A stretch of DNA of 12,698 nt, taken from the NCBI GenBank assembly GCA_902783085.1, contig CACZPT010000161.1, positions 1-12,698 on the forward strand, given 5' to 3'. Below the pieces are notes generated by a model. It had not been told where the DNA came from. It was given only the letters and a program-made list of their open reading frames with translations, and did not search any database. Origin of the DNA: an uncultured Methanobrevibacter sp. (lineage in GTDB: Archaea; Methanobacteriota; Methanobacteria; Methanobacteriales; Methanobacteriaceae). The stretch's first letter is position 1. The number at the start of each line of letters is the position of its first letter. The translations under genes were made by a program, and so were the position numbers. Shown here one piece after another: positions 1 through 6,697 of the stretch.

Positions 1-143
1 AAAACCGATAATAAAAAATACTGTTATACAACATATTTAAAAACAAACCAAGAGCACAAGATAACTATTCCCACATCCAAAAAAAAAACTCAAATCATAC
101 AAAAAACTACAAACTCAAAATGGTAAAAACTTTAAGAGAAATA
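1..143. other. AT-rich non-coding stretch
   Basis: I see no gene here. The plus strand is A-rich with several A runs. Read on the minus strand, this is where the C-terminal half of the neighbouring GNAT acetyltransferase should be, but no frame continues the acetyl-CoA-binding part of that family, so the pseudogene seems to have lost its 3' half. Confidence 0.5.
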
Positions 144-369
144 CTATAATAATCCAACGCAACCAATTGGAACATCATCTTTTATGATTGCATAAGTTTC
201 TTTTTTAGAAAAAACAGTTTTAATAATGTTTAGACTATCTTCAACACTGTTGTGGGGTGGCCATCCAGCTATTGGACCTATTTTTGGATTTTTCGCCAAG
301 TGGTATAAACATTCGGCATCATTTTCTATCCAAGGCCTTAATGTGGGGGTTTTTTGTTTTTAAAATCAT
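144..369 (-). pseudogene. GNAT (RimJ/RimL-type) N-acetyltransferase, frameshifted and truncated
   Basis: Read from an ATG at 369, the minus strand starts MILKTKNP and then loses frame at a run of five C (plus-strand GGGGG, 345-349). Ignoring one C restores a typical GNAT opening, NPTLRPW, followed by IENDAECLYHLAKNP and IGPIAGWPPHNSVED. It ends with a DVPIGCVGLL strand and a TAG at 144-146. LRPW plus GPIAGWPPH is a familiar N-terminal signature of ribosomal-protein-type acetyltransferases. Only about 75 of the usual 160-180 residues remain, and the region that binds acetyl-CoA is absent, so no active enzyme is expected. A TATA-like box lies about 26 bases before the ATG, so the promoter may survive. 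The C-run shift could also be a sequencing error, but the early stop and missing C-terminal half argue for real decay. Confidence 0.7.
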
Positions 370-391
370 TAATAAAAGTTTATTTTTAAAG

Positions 392-399
392 TATTTATA
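392..399 (-). promoter_or_regulatory. TATA box of the GNAT pseudogene
   Basis: The minus strand reads CATATAAATAC, with its TATA core centred about 26.5 bases before the ATG at 369. This is the spacing seen in front of other genes in this window, which supports 369 as the original start and a leaderless transcript. Confidence 0.4.
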
Positions 400-428
400 T
401 GTTTTATTTTATTGGAGTCGTATTATTG

Positions 429-449
429 CTTAATTTTCATTAAATTAAG
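429..449. repeat. Inverted repeat, 8-bp stem and 5-nt loop
   Basis: CTTAATTT (429-436) and AAATTAAG (442-449) are perfect complements around TCATT. The element lies about 20 bases downstream of the stop codon of the minus-strand membrane protein gene. It may be a 3' end or processing structure, but the stem is almost all A/T and no long T run follows, so a terminator role is uncertain. Confidence 0.35.
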
Positions 450-466
450 ATTTTAAATAATGAATA

Positions 467-835
467 TTATTTGTCTTTTTCGTGGTCTTGGGGATTATCA
501 TCAAACCAAGGTTCTGTTCCCCATTTTTCAAAGTAAGCATCATCCCAAGTTGGATCGTATGACCAATTTTTAGGATATCCATTTCTATCAATCTCACCAT
601 AATAACCATGTAATTCATCGAGACTATTGAGTTTTTTGAATTTAGCTGGTTTTTGCGTTGAATTATGGTTATCATTGTTTTCGGAAGAATCGTCAATACT
701 CTTACAACAGTATGCAACAATGATTATGAAAATAATTACAGTAAATAGTGATTCTAGTGGATTGTCATATGGTGAATAGTATGATAGTGTGGTTATTATG
801 TCAATCATGGTGATTAATATGTTAATACTTGGCAT
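467..835 (-). CDS. Small membrane protein with acidic Trp-rich C-terminal tail, unrecognised
   Basis: I do not recognise a family for this 122-residue protein. Residues 29-44 (ESLFTVIIFIIIVAYC) form one clear membrane segment ending in two cysteines. Residues 4-18 are also hydrophobic and may be a second short segment or a signal anchor. A low-complexity polar linker (about 46-64, rich in D, N, S) follows, then a compact region at 70-113 with four tryptophans (91, 97, 105, 110) and many D, E, Y and G residues, suggesting a small folded or ligand-binding soluble domain. There is no clear Shine-Dalgarno motif. TATA-like sequence TTTATTAT is centred about 25 bases upstream, and the palindromic box at 866-875 about 35 bases upstream. 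An internal Met at codon 10 is an alternative start. Coding is supported by the coherent domain layout rather than by homology. Confidence 0.6.
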   Translation of the reverse strand: MPSINILITMIDIITTLSYYSPYDNPLESLFTVIIFIIIVAYCCKSIDDSSENNDNHNSTQKPAKFKKLNSLDELHGYYGEIDRNGYPKNWSYDPTWDDAYFEKWGTEPWFDDNPQDHEKDK

Positions 836-865
836 ATAAATATTGTTATTAATCTCATAATAAAG

Positions 866-875
866 TTTATATAAA
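866..875. promoter_or_regulatory. Palindromic TATA box between divergent genes 835(-) and 898(+)
   Basis: TTTATATAAA is a perfect 10-base palindrome centred at 870.5, which is 27.5 bases before the ATG at 898 and 35.5 bases before the ATG at 835. The purine-rich ATAAAG just before it on the plus strand resembles a BRE and favours transcription of the amidohydrolase. The plus-strand transcript would start at or next to the ATG and be leaderless. Confidence 0.6.
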
Positions 876-897
876 ACGCTTTATAGATTTTTCTTCA

Positions 898-2055
898 ATG
901 TTTACAATAGCTAATGGAATTATTTTAAAAGGATTAAATCTAGACCCAATTAAAGAAAACATAGTTGTTGATGATGGAATTATAATAGATATTTCAAAAG
1001 ATGCTTGTGAGGGTAAAATAATCGATGTTGAAGGTTCTATTGTATGCCCAACATTTTTCAATGCCCATACACATATTGGGGATTCAATTATTAAAGATGA
1101 AGCTTATGGATTATCTTTAAGTGAGATGGTTAAGCCACCTAATGGAGTTAAACATCGTGCATTGGCCTCTGCGAGTGATGAAGAAATTATTGGGGCAATG
1201 AAAAGTGCAATGTTTGAAATGCTTGAATCAGGTACAACTCATTTTATTGATTATAGGGAAGGTGGAACTAAAGGGGTTAAACTCTTAAAAGAAGCTTCAA
1301 AAGATATTCCAATAAACCCAATTATTTTAGGTCGTGATGATAGTTTTTATGGTGATGATCCTGATTTATCCAAAGTTAAAATAGCTGTTCGTAAACTATT
1401 AAAAGTAGCTGATGGAATTGCACCTAGTGGTTTTGGTGAGATAAGTGATGAAGTTGCTAATTTAATTACAAGTGAATGTGAAAAGGCAGGTAAAATTTCA
1501 TCAATTCATGTTGGTGAATCTTTAAATAATCAAATTGAATCAATTGATAAATATAATAAAAGTGAAATTAAAAGAGGGATTGATTCTAATTTTAATCAGC
1601 TTGTTCATTGTACTAATCCTCAAAGTGATGATTTGGTTAACTTGTCAAATTCAAATTCGAATGTTGTTGTTTGTCCAAGGGCTAATGCAACATTAAATGT
1701 GGGTGTTGCTCCTTTAAATGATATGTTGGCTTTAGGTATTAATCCTCTTTTAGGGACTGATAATTTAATGATTAATTCTCCCAATATGTTAAGGGAACTT
1801 GAGTTTAGTCTTAAAGTAATGTCTGTATCATATAAAAATTATTTAAATCCTTTAGAACTTTTAAAAATGGCAACTACAAATCCTTGCATGTTTGATTTTT
1901 CAAAATCATATATCGAAATTGGTAATGCTGCGGAGTTAATAATTTTTAAACAAATTTCAAAAAATCCATTTTTAAACATAATTAATCGTGGTGAAACAAA
2001 AAATATATTATATATTATTGATAAAAATTATACTAATAATATATTGGATAGGTAA
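898..2055 (+). CDS. Amidohydrolase family protein (ATZ/TRZ or nucleoside-deaminase-like)
   Basis: This 385-residue protein is a metal-dependent hydrolase of the amidohydrolase superfamily, cytosolic, with the TIM-barrel motif set in order. A small N-terminal beta segment comes first (1-50), then the metal ligands H57-T-H59 (NAHTHIGD), HxxE at H204/E207, H237 in LVHC, CPRAN at 259-263 and the catalytic D288 in GTDN. The CPRAN motif and HxxE place it near the ATZ/TRZ-chlorohydrolase and adenosine/SAH/guanine deaminase group, so a deaminase acting on a nucleoside or similar N-heterocycle is likely. The exact substrate cannot be read from sequence. At 385 residues it is slightly shorter than the roughly 420 residues usual for archaeal SAH/MTA/5'-deoxyadenosine deaminases, and the loop after HTH differs, so I do not assign that function. 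The start has a TATA box 27.5 bases upstream and no Shine-Dalgarno. The stress-protein gene begins 25 bases downstream. Confidence 0.85.
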   Translation: MFTIANGIILKGLNLDPIKENIVVDDGIIIDISKDACEGKIIDVEGSIVCPTFFNAHTHIGDSIIKDEAYGLSLSEMVKPPNGVKHRALASASDEEIIGAMKSAMFEMLESGTTHFIDYREGGTKGVKLLKEASKDIPINPIILGRDDSFYGDDPDLSKVKIAVRKLLKVADGIAPSGFGEISDEVANLITSECEKAGKISSIHVGESLNNQIESIDKYNKSEIKRGIDSNFNQLVHCTNPQSDDLVNLSNSNSNVVVCPRANATLNVGVAPLNDMLALGINPLLGTDNLMINSPNMLRELEFSLKVMSVSYKNYLNPLELLKMATTNPCMFDFSKSYIEIGNAAELIIFKQISKNPFLNIINRGETKNILYIIDKNYTNNILDR

Positions 2056-2068
2056 AGCCATATATTAT

Positions 2069-2072
2069 GGAG
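2069..2072 (+). promoter_or_regulatory. Ribosome binding site fixing the USP start
   Basis: GGAG followed by an 8-base spacer precedes the ATG at 2081. The open frame extends further upstream into the amidohydrolase gene, but only the start at 2081 has this site and gives the canonical USP N-terminus MYKRILVPVDGS. Confidence 0.6.
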
Positions 2073-2080
2073 TTGAAAAT

Positions 2081-2503
2081 ATGTACAAAAGGATATTGGT
2101 TCCGGTTGACGGGTCAGATTTCGCAAGAAAAGCCCAAAAACATGCTATTTATATAGCTAGTATAAGTGGAGCTGAGATTATTGCGTTAAGTGTATCTGAA
2201 AATCATTTTGTTAATGGAATTTCTTTAAGTGAAGAAATTGAACAATTAAATCACTTATTAGAAGAACGTTGTGAAAAAGATCTTAATGAATTCGAAGAAA
2301 TAGTCGGCGGCGATATTAAGATATCTTCTATTATTAGAGAAGGATCTCCTGCAAAATCTATTTTAGAAGTCGCTAATGAAGAAAACATTGATTTAATTGT
2401 CATGGGCAGTTCTGGTAAATCTGGTTTTGATAGATTTATTTTGGGAAGTGTTAGTGAAAAAGTTGTTAATGCTGCGAAATGCCCAGTCCTTGTTGTGCAT
2501 TAA
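2081..2503 (+). CDS. Universal stress protein (UspA family, ATP-binding type)
   Basis: This 140-residue cytosolic protein is a single complete Usp domain, normally a homodimer with an alpha/beta Rossmann-like fold. The N-terminal strand ILVPVDGS (5-12) carries the conserved Asp10. The C-terminal nucleotide loop fits the ATP-binding pattern G-2x-G-9x-G-S exactly: G109, G112, then G122-S123. It ends with the usual strand CPVLVVH. It therefore belongs to the MJ0577-like ATP-binding group rather than the UspA type that lacks the motif. The frame can be extended upstream, but that would add a hydrophobic 31-residue stretch overlapping the amidohydrolase and is not credible. The gene starts 25 bases after the amidohydrolase and ends 42 bases before the CBS protein, so co-transcription is plausible. 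The stress that induces it cannot be read here. Confidence 0.92.
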   Translation: MYKRILVPVDGSDFARKAQKHAIYIASISGAEIIALSVSENHFVNGISLSEEIEQLNHLLEERCEKDLNEFEEIVGGDIKISSIIREGSPAKSILEVANEENIDLIVMGSSGKSGFDRFILGSVSEKVVNAAKCPVLVVH

Positions 2504-2545
2504 TTATCTTAATTTAATATTATAACTTTTTTAAAAGGTGTTTTT

Positions 2546-3385
2546 ATGTTAGTAAAAAGAGTTATGTCTAAAAAAGTTGTTAGTGTGTCTGTTCCAGGTA
2601 GCAGAGAAAAAGTTTTAGACTTAATGAGAAAAGAAAATAAAGCTGTTCTTCCTGTAGTTAAAGAAGATACTAAATTATTAGTTGGAATTGTAACTCGTTC
2701 AGATTTAATTAATAATCCTGATGAAGAACAAATTGCAATGTTGATGAGTAGAAATCTTGTTACTGCAAGTCCTAGTGATGATGTTAAAGATGTTGCTAGT
2801 AAAATGATTGAAACTGATGTTAGGAGACTTCCTGTTGTTAATGATGATGGGGAATTAGTTGGAATTATCACTTCTTTTGATTTAGTTTCACAGGCTTTAA
2901 CAAAACTTGATGTTGAAGATGCTGTTGAAAATTATATGATTACTACTGTTCCAACTACTTGGGATAAAGCTCCATTAAATGTAGCTTTTGAATCAATGAA
3001 GCAATTTGGACTTAAATCAATTTTAACTCTTGATAGTTCATCCAAATTATCTGGTATTTTAACTGAAACAGATTTCATTGCTGAAAGTGAAATTATCTCT
3101 GAGAGAAGTGAACACAGTTCTACTGTTGGTACTGAAGGAGATAAATGGTCTTGGGATAGTACTTCAGTTTTATATATTGAAAAAAATCATTTAAAATTCA
3201 CTGATAAAGTTGTTGGTGATGTAGCTACTGATAATGTTGAAGTTGCTAATTCTAAAACAAAAGTTTCTGATTGCGCTAAAAAAATGAAAACATTGCATAT
3301 TGAGCAAATTCCGGTTATTGGTGTTGATGGAGACTTAGTGGGTCTTGTAAGGGCTAGTGATTTAATTAAAGCTTTAGTAGAATAA
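2546..3385 (+). CDS. Four-CBS-domain protein
   Basis: This 279-residue soluble protein consists almost only of CBS motifs arranged as two Bateman modules: about 1-58, 64-118, 127-180 and 222-279. Each ends in the usual strand and ribose/phosphate-contact motif: GIVTRSDL (47-54), GIITSFDL (106-113), GILTETDF (170-177) and GLVRASDL (266-273). The Thr of the T-x-x-D contact is Arg269 in the last repeat, so ligand binding may differ there. A linker of about 40 residues (181-221, containing WSWD) separates repeats 3 and 4. Family members bind AMP, ATP, ADP or S-adenosylmethionine and act as energy or ligand sensors; no catalytic domain is attached. AGGTG (2536-2540) with 5-base spacing precedes the ATG. 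The next gene begins 10 bases after its stop, so that protein may be a partner. Confidence 0.92.
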   Translation: MLVKRVMSKKVVSVSVPGSREKVLDLMRKENKAVLPVVKEDTKLLVGIVTRSDLINNPDEEQIAMLMSRNLVTASPSDDVKDVASKMIETDVRRLPVVNDDGELVGIITSFDLVSQALTKLDVEDAVENYMITTVPTTWDKAPLNVAFESMKQFGLKSILTLDSSSKLSGILTETDFIAESEIISERSEHSSTVGTEGDKWSWDSTSVLYIEKNHLKFTDKVVGDVATDNVEVANSKTKVSDCAKKMKTLHIEQIPVIGVDGDLVGLVRASDLIKALVE

Positions 3386-3395
3386 TTGTGGTAAG

Positions 3396-3860
3396 ATGGC
3401 TGTTAGTCCAGTTTTGGTTATTAAAATTGTTGATGGGAGTTCTGTTGGAGTTAGAGCAAGATGGAGGGATGATTATATTGAACATGAAATCGTCCTTAAC
3501 TCTGTTTTAGCTTATTGGTGGGCTAATGATTTGCCTCCAGTTTTAAAATTCTTGGAACTTTTTGAATCAGTTATTAAAAGAACTATTAACGAATTAACTC
3601 CTCACAAAGATTTAAAGTTAAAATATGATGTTAAAGCTGATGATGTTTTAGAAAAAGCTTCACAAATTGAAATTAATCTTATTGAAGTTGAAGCAGATGA
3701 TATAGGCTTTAAAATTGATGGTAAAAAATTATTCCTTCAAGGACTTCAAAACCATAGTGGAGATATAGAAGATAAAACGCCATTTAGTGAAAGTTTTGAT
3801 AAAGTAATTGAAACTCCAGATATTGTACTTAAAAAGTATCTGGAGATGCAAAATAAATAA
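3396..3860 (+). CDS. Conserved-looking archaeal protein of unknown function, linked to CBS protein
   Basis: I cannot name a family for this 154-residue protein. It is soluble, with no signal peptide or membrane span. It opens with two beta-like strands (SPVLVIKIVDG, SVGVRARWRDD). A helical aromatic stretch follows at about 33-66 (VLNSVLAYWWANDLPPVLKF and onward). A mixed acidic half with hydrophobic strands follows (INLIEVEADDIGFKIDGKKL, 92-111), and a helical C-terminus ends it. No metal-binding or catalytic signature stands out. The start is 10 bases after the CBS gene stop with a GTGGTAAG ribosome-binding-like stretch, so the two are almost surely co-transcribed and this may be a partner or effector of the CBS sensor. 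Its stop codon directly abuts the stop of the convergent larE-like gene with no base between. Confidence 0.8.
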   Translation: MAVSPVLVIKIVDGSSVGVRARWRDDYIEHEIVLNSVLAYWWANDLPPVLKFLELFESVIKRTINELTPHKDLKLKYDVKADDVLEKASQIEINLIEVEADDIGFKIDGKKLFLQGLQNHSGDIEDKTPFSESFDKVIETPDIVLKKYLEMQNK

Positions 3861-4835
3861 TTAAACATTTCTTTTGATAATCGAAAGAACATTCATAAAT
3901 TCATTTAATGCTTCGTCATAATTATTAAAATCAAATCCTTCAATCAATCCATTTTCACTGATTCTTATTTTTTGTGAAATATTTTGAGTATCACTATCAT
4001 TTAGATTTATTGTGTATGGTAGCTGATATTTAAATCCACCATTTTTATAGTCAATATCAATGTTGTCATCATCGTCAAGAAGTGCTAAATTTAAGCAAAT
4101 TTTTTTATATCCGAATGATTTTAATGAATCATTAATTTTATTAAATGACGTTTTGTTTAAAATTTTTGAAAAGTCATTAACTTCACACATACAGACATCA
4201 CCTAAATCCCTAACTTTTACTAACTCACAACCACTTTCTTTTGAAAGAACCTCTTCGCTTTTTTTGATTTTTTCAATTTCTTTTAGGGTAACTGTCCTAT
4301 TTTGCTGAATTCTTGTTGCAATACAAGTTGTTGATTTTGAATAGCGAATATCATTTTCATGTAAATATTTATGAATTTCGCTGGATGTTAATCTAGCATC
4401 AATAAATGGTGTTTTAAAATGTTTACCATAAGTAATAAGTATTCCTGGACGGTCCTGAATCAAATCACTGATATTATTACCATCACATATGAAATCAAAG
4501 TCATTTTCAAGAACATATTCTTCAATAGATCCATACATTTCTTTTCTACAATAATAACATCGTTTAGGATTATTCAAAACAAGTTTTTCGTTATCAAAAA
4601 AATTCAAATGAATAACATGGTGTTTTATATTAAATTCATCAGCAGTTTTTCGAGTATTTTTTATAAAATCTTTAGGGAATATGCCATTATCAATAGTCAC
4701 TGCCAAAACATCACTAGAAACTTTTGATGCAAGATAAGCAAGTAATGTACTATCTGCACCACCGGAAAAACAAATAACTACTTTTTTATCTTTCAAAATC
4801 GATTTGACAACATTAATTTTTTCTTCCAGATTCAT
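3861..4835 (-). CDS. larE: LarE-like PP-loop ATP-dependent sulfur transferase
   Basis: This 324-residue protein is an N-type ATP pyrophosphatase. The PP-loop SGGADS (24-29) adenylates a substrate carboxylate before sulfur transfer. LarE hallmarks follow: NPKRCYYCRKEMY with C93 and C96, DGNN at 118-121, DARLT near 146-150, and a third cysteine C171 in TTCIATR at the position of the sacrificial or reactive cysteine of LarE. Three cysteines in this arrangement match LarE proteins that carry a [4Fe-4S] cluster (shown for Thermotoga maritima) rather than those that sacrifice one Cys. The LarE fold ends near residue 252. The usual Gly/Ser tail is replaced by an acidic linker and an extra 70-residue domain. 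Its ATG overlaps the tfuA stop by 4 bases (ATGA), so translation is coupled. No larB or larC is visible. Sulfur supply to the YcaO/TfuA thioamidation is my inference; nickel-pincer synthesis is the alternative. Confidence 0.85.
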   Translation of the reverse strand: MNLEEKINVVKSILKDKKVVICFSGGADSTLLAYLASKVSSDVLAVTIDNGIFPKDFIKNTRKTADEFNIKHHVIHLNFFDNEKLVLNNPKRCYYCRKEMYGSIEEYVLENDFDFICDGNNISDLIQDRPGILITYGKHFKTPFIDARLTSSEIHKYLHENDIRYSKSTTCIATRIQQNRTVTLKEIEKIKKSEEVLSKESGCELVKVRDLGDVCMCEVNDFSKILNKTSFNKINDSLKSFGYKKICLNLALLDDDDNIDIDYKNGGFKYQLPYTINLNDSDTQNISQKIRISENGLIEGFDFNNYDEALNEFMNVLSIIKRNV

Positions 4836-5485
4836 TTTTCCATCTCGGATATGTATTTTAATAATTCTTTAGCATCTTCTTTTTTTATATCTGGTGACAT
4901 TCGAATAAAATCAATTAATTGATTTTTCTTATCATCACTTAAATTTGAATCATTTAATGTTTGAGAATAATTTCTTTTTGGATAAAAAGTAGATTTGGCT
5001 ATTTTTACCAGTTCATCTTTTTCTTCTTTGGTTATTATATTTTCTCCATAAGCATTTGTAAATACATAATCCATATTTATCAATGGCTCTGATAGACTTT
5101 CTAATGTTTCACTATCAAGAATTACAGCAACATCATCATCAGATGTAACTTTACCAGTTGCATATTGTTTATAAACATATCCGATTCCATTCATTCCCAG
5201 ACTATCAAGTTCCGAAGCTCTCAAAGCTCCCATACTCGATGATCCAACAACAGTTATGCCTTTTTTAATAACATTCAATATTTCTTTATGTCCTACTGAT
5301 GAGTTTTGATGAAATACTCCATCAACAATGCCGATAATATCCGGATTTTCCTTTAAAGCTTGCTCCAAATCCCCTCGTTTGATAGGTCTTTTATAAATAA
5401 CTTCAATATTGTCATGTGAATCAAGAATTTCTTTTGCTTCACTGAAAGATATGGATAATCCAGCATAAATAATAATTTTTACCAT
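4832..5485 (-). CDS. tfuA: TfuA-related McrA-glycine thioamidation protein
   Basis: This 217-residue soluble protein has the complete TfuA core: strand VKIIIYAGLS at the N-terminus, VFHQNSSVGHKEIL (57-70), GSSSMGALRASEL (81-93), GIGYVYKQY (100-108) and DDDVAV (116-121), followed by a helical C-terminal part. TfuA works with YcaO in peptide-backbone thioamidation. In vitro work on the family indicates it releases sulfide from a thiocarboxylated carrier protein and aids YcaO. In methanogens the pair modifies a glycine of McrA. The frame also allows a TTG at 5494 overlapping the ycaO stop by 4 bases. I prefer the ATG at 5485, because MVKIIIYAG matches the usual TfuA N-terminus; the two differ by only three residues. 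It is translationally coupled to ycaO upstream and overlaps the larE-like start downstream. Confidence 0.93.
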   Translation of the reverse strand: MVKIIIYAGLSISFSEAKEILDSHDNIEVIYKRPIKRGDLEQALKENPDIIGIVDGVFHQNSSVGHKEILNVIKKGITVVGSSSMGALRASELDSLGMNGIGYVYKQYATGKVTSDDDVAVILDSETLESLSEPLINMDYVFTNAYGENIITKEEKDELVKIAKSTFYPKRNYSQTLNDSNLSDDKKNQLIDFIRMSPDIKKEDAKELLKYISEMEK

Positions 5486-5490
5486 TAAAA

Positions 5491-6696
5491 TCAAACTCTT
5501 AAAAATCTGTAACCTGCACGGCTTTGATCAATCGAATACAATTCCATTGTGGGGATTATTACTCTAACAACATTAACATTAAGTTCTGGACGTGTTAAAT
5601 CATAGTAAAGCACATGTTCTATTTCATTTTTATTTAATTCTTCTAAAACAATATCAATATCTTTTGTTATGGAATCAGTACTGTTATTTGGAATTTCAGA
5701 TAAACTTATTTTTTCATCGTCTTCATCGAAATAATGTTTATTGATTCTTTTCATGCGTTCATAACCGGCATTACGTGCAAAATCAGCTCTAACAGTATCT
5801 TCACGAGCACCATGAATTTGCGTTGCCCTACTTTGAGCTACTTCTGTCAGAGCACGTAAAATTGCAACTTCAGGATCCAAGTGCGTTCCAATACCTAATG
5901 TTAAAAGTCCAGCATCTTTTAGTAATGTATCATCAGCAGATGCAGCAATTGTTGGAATATTAATATCTGCCGTTAAATCCATCAATTTAATTTTAATTTC
6001 ATTTTCACTAAATTTTAAAAGTGCTTCTTGTATTATTTCACTTTCAATATTATCCAAATCTATTTGCGATGAATTTTTATGGGTTAACTCAAAAATACTC
6101 CATGCATCCCGTTCAATAACCTCAAACATACCATGTAATATAGCTTCTTCTAGGCTATTTCCACTAGCTAGGCCATTAGTATTTGATTTAAATAAGCTTC
6201 TAGTTGATTTATCGCCTGGAATATATGGATGAAATACAGCGTTGGACGGAATGTAATAATCATCATCACTTATCAGGTCATGAGCAATACTCCATTCAAG
6301 ATTAATAGAATCAATACTTTTCATATCAAAATCATTAGGCAAGTTTAGAGATTTTAAATCAATAATTTTGTATTCACTGGAAATCTCAGGTACTGTTCCA
6401 ACAATTATTTTATCATCTTGTTTTTCTGCAGAATATCTCTCAAAACCTTCCATCATAGCTGAAGCTTTTGCATGTGTGGTAGTTATACCTTTACCTCCAT
6501 AGATACTAATTGAACCTTCTTGGGAGGTTGGTCTAATAGCTGAAAAAACTGGAAGACCAATTCTATCTAAATGTGTGATTTCAGTAATACGTGTAATTCC
6601 AGCTATTTTGCATTTATCTTCATTATTTTCAATTGTTTTTTCTGGAGGGATAATTCTATGTGTTCCTTTAAAATATTTTATTTCTCTATCTGTCAT
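5491..6696 (-). CDS. ycaO: YcaO-type McrA-glycine thioamidation protein (methanogenesis marker 1 type)
   Basis: This 401-residue YcaO cyclodehydratase-fold enzyme uses ATP to activate a backbone amide oxygen for replacement, here expected to be by sulfur. The ATP/Mg site motifs are intact: KASAMMEGFERYSAE (77-91), SNTNGLASGNSLEEA (171-185), HGMFEVIERDA (188-198, with E192, E195, R196) and RALTEVAQSRA (281-291, with E285 and Q288). The C-terminus is RFLRV and lacks the Pro-rich end of azoline-forming YcaO proteins, in line with thioamidation. No leader-peptide-binding domain is fused, and no precursor peptide gene is nearby, so the likely substrate is the large protein McrA rather than a small RiPP. 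Its ATG lies 1 base after the M50 protease stop, with AGGAT (6703-6707, minus strand) as ribosome site inside the protease gene. tfuA and larE-like follow in the same transcript. McrA itself is outside the window. Confidence 0.93.
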   Translation of the reverse strand: MTDREIKYFKGTHRIIPPEKTIENNEDKCKIAGITRITEITHLDRIGLPVFSAIRPTSQEGSISIYGGKGITTTHAKASAMMEGFERYSAEKQDDKIIVGTVPEISSEYKIIDLKSLNLPNDFDMKSIDSINLEWSIAHDLISDDDYYIPSNAVFHPYIPGDKSTRSLFKSNTNGLASGNSLEEAILHGMFEVIERDAWSIFELTHKNSSQIDLDNIESEIIQEALLKFSENEIKIKLMDLTADINIPTIAASADDTLLKDAGLLTLGIGTHLDPEVAILRALTEVAQSRATQIHGAREDTVRADFARNAGYERMKRINKHYFDEDDEKISLSEIPNNSTDSITKDIDIVLEELNKNEIEHVLYYDLTRPELNVNVVRVIIPTMELYSIDQSRAGYRFLRV

Positions 6697-6697
6697 T

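Noticed and set aside
898..2055. Assignment as 5'-deoxyadenosine or SAH deaminase
   Set aside because: The metal-site motifs fit the superfamily, but the protein is shorter and the substrate loop differs, so a specific substrate cannot be supported.
1988..2080. Upstream extension of the USP reading frame
   Set aside because: It overlaps the amidohydrolase end and adds a hydrophobic stretch unlike any Usp N-terminus; the GGAG-preceded ATG at 2081 fits the family.
2509..2871. 120-codon minus-strand frame over the CBS gene
   Set aside because: Antisense shadow of a clear four-CBS-domain gene; low-complexity S/T/L composition with no family signature.
3861..4835. Nickel-pincer cofactor (Lar) operon
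   Set aside because: Only a larE-like gene is present; no larB, larC or lactate racemase gene is visible, and the neighbours are ycaO and tfuA.
4832..6696. RiPP (thiopeptide or thioamitide) biosynthetic cluster
   Set aside because: No precursor peptide, dehydratase or leader-recognition gene is nearby, and the YcaO/TfuA pair is of the methanogen McrA type.
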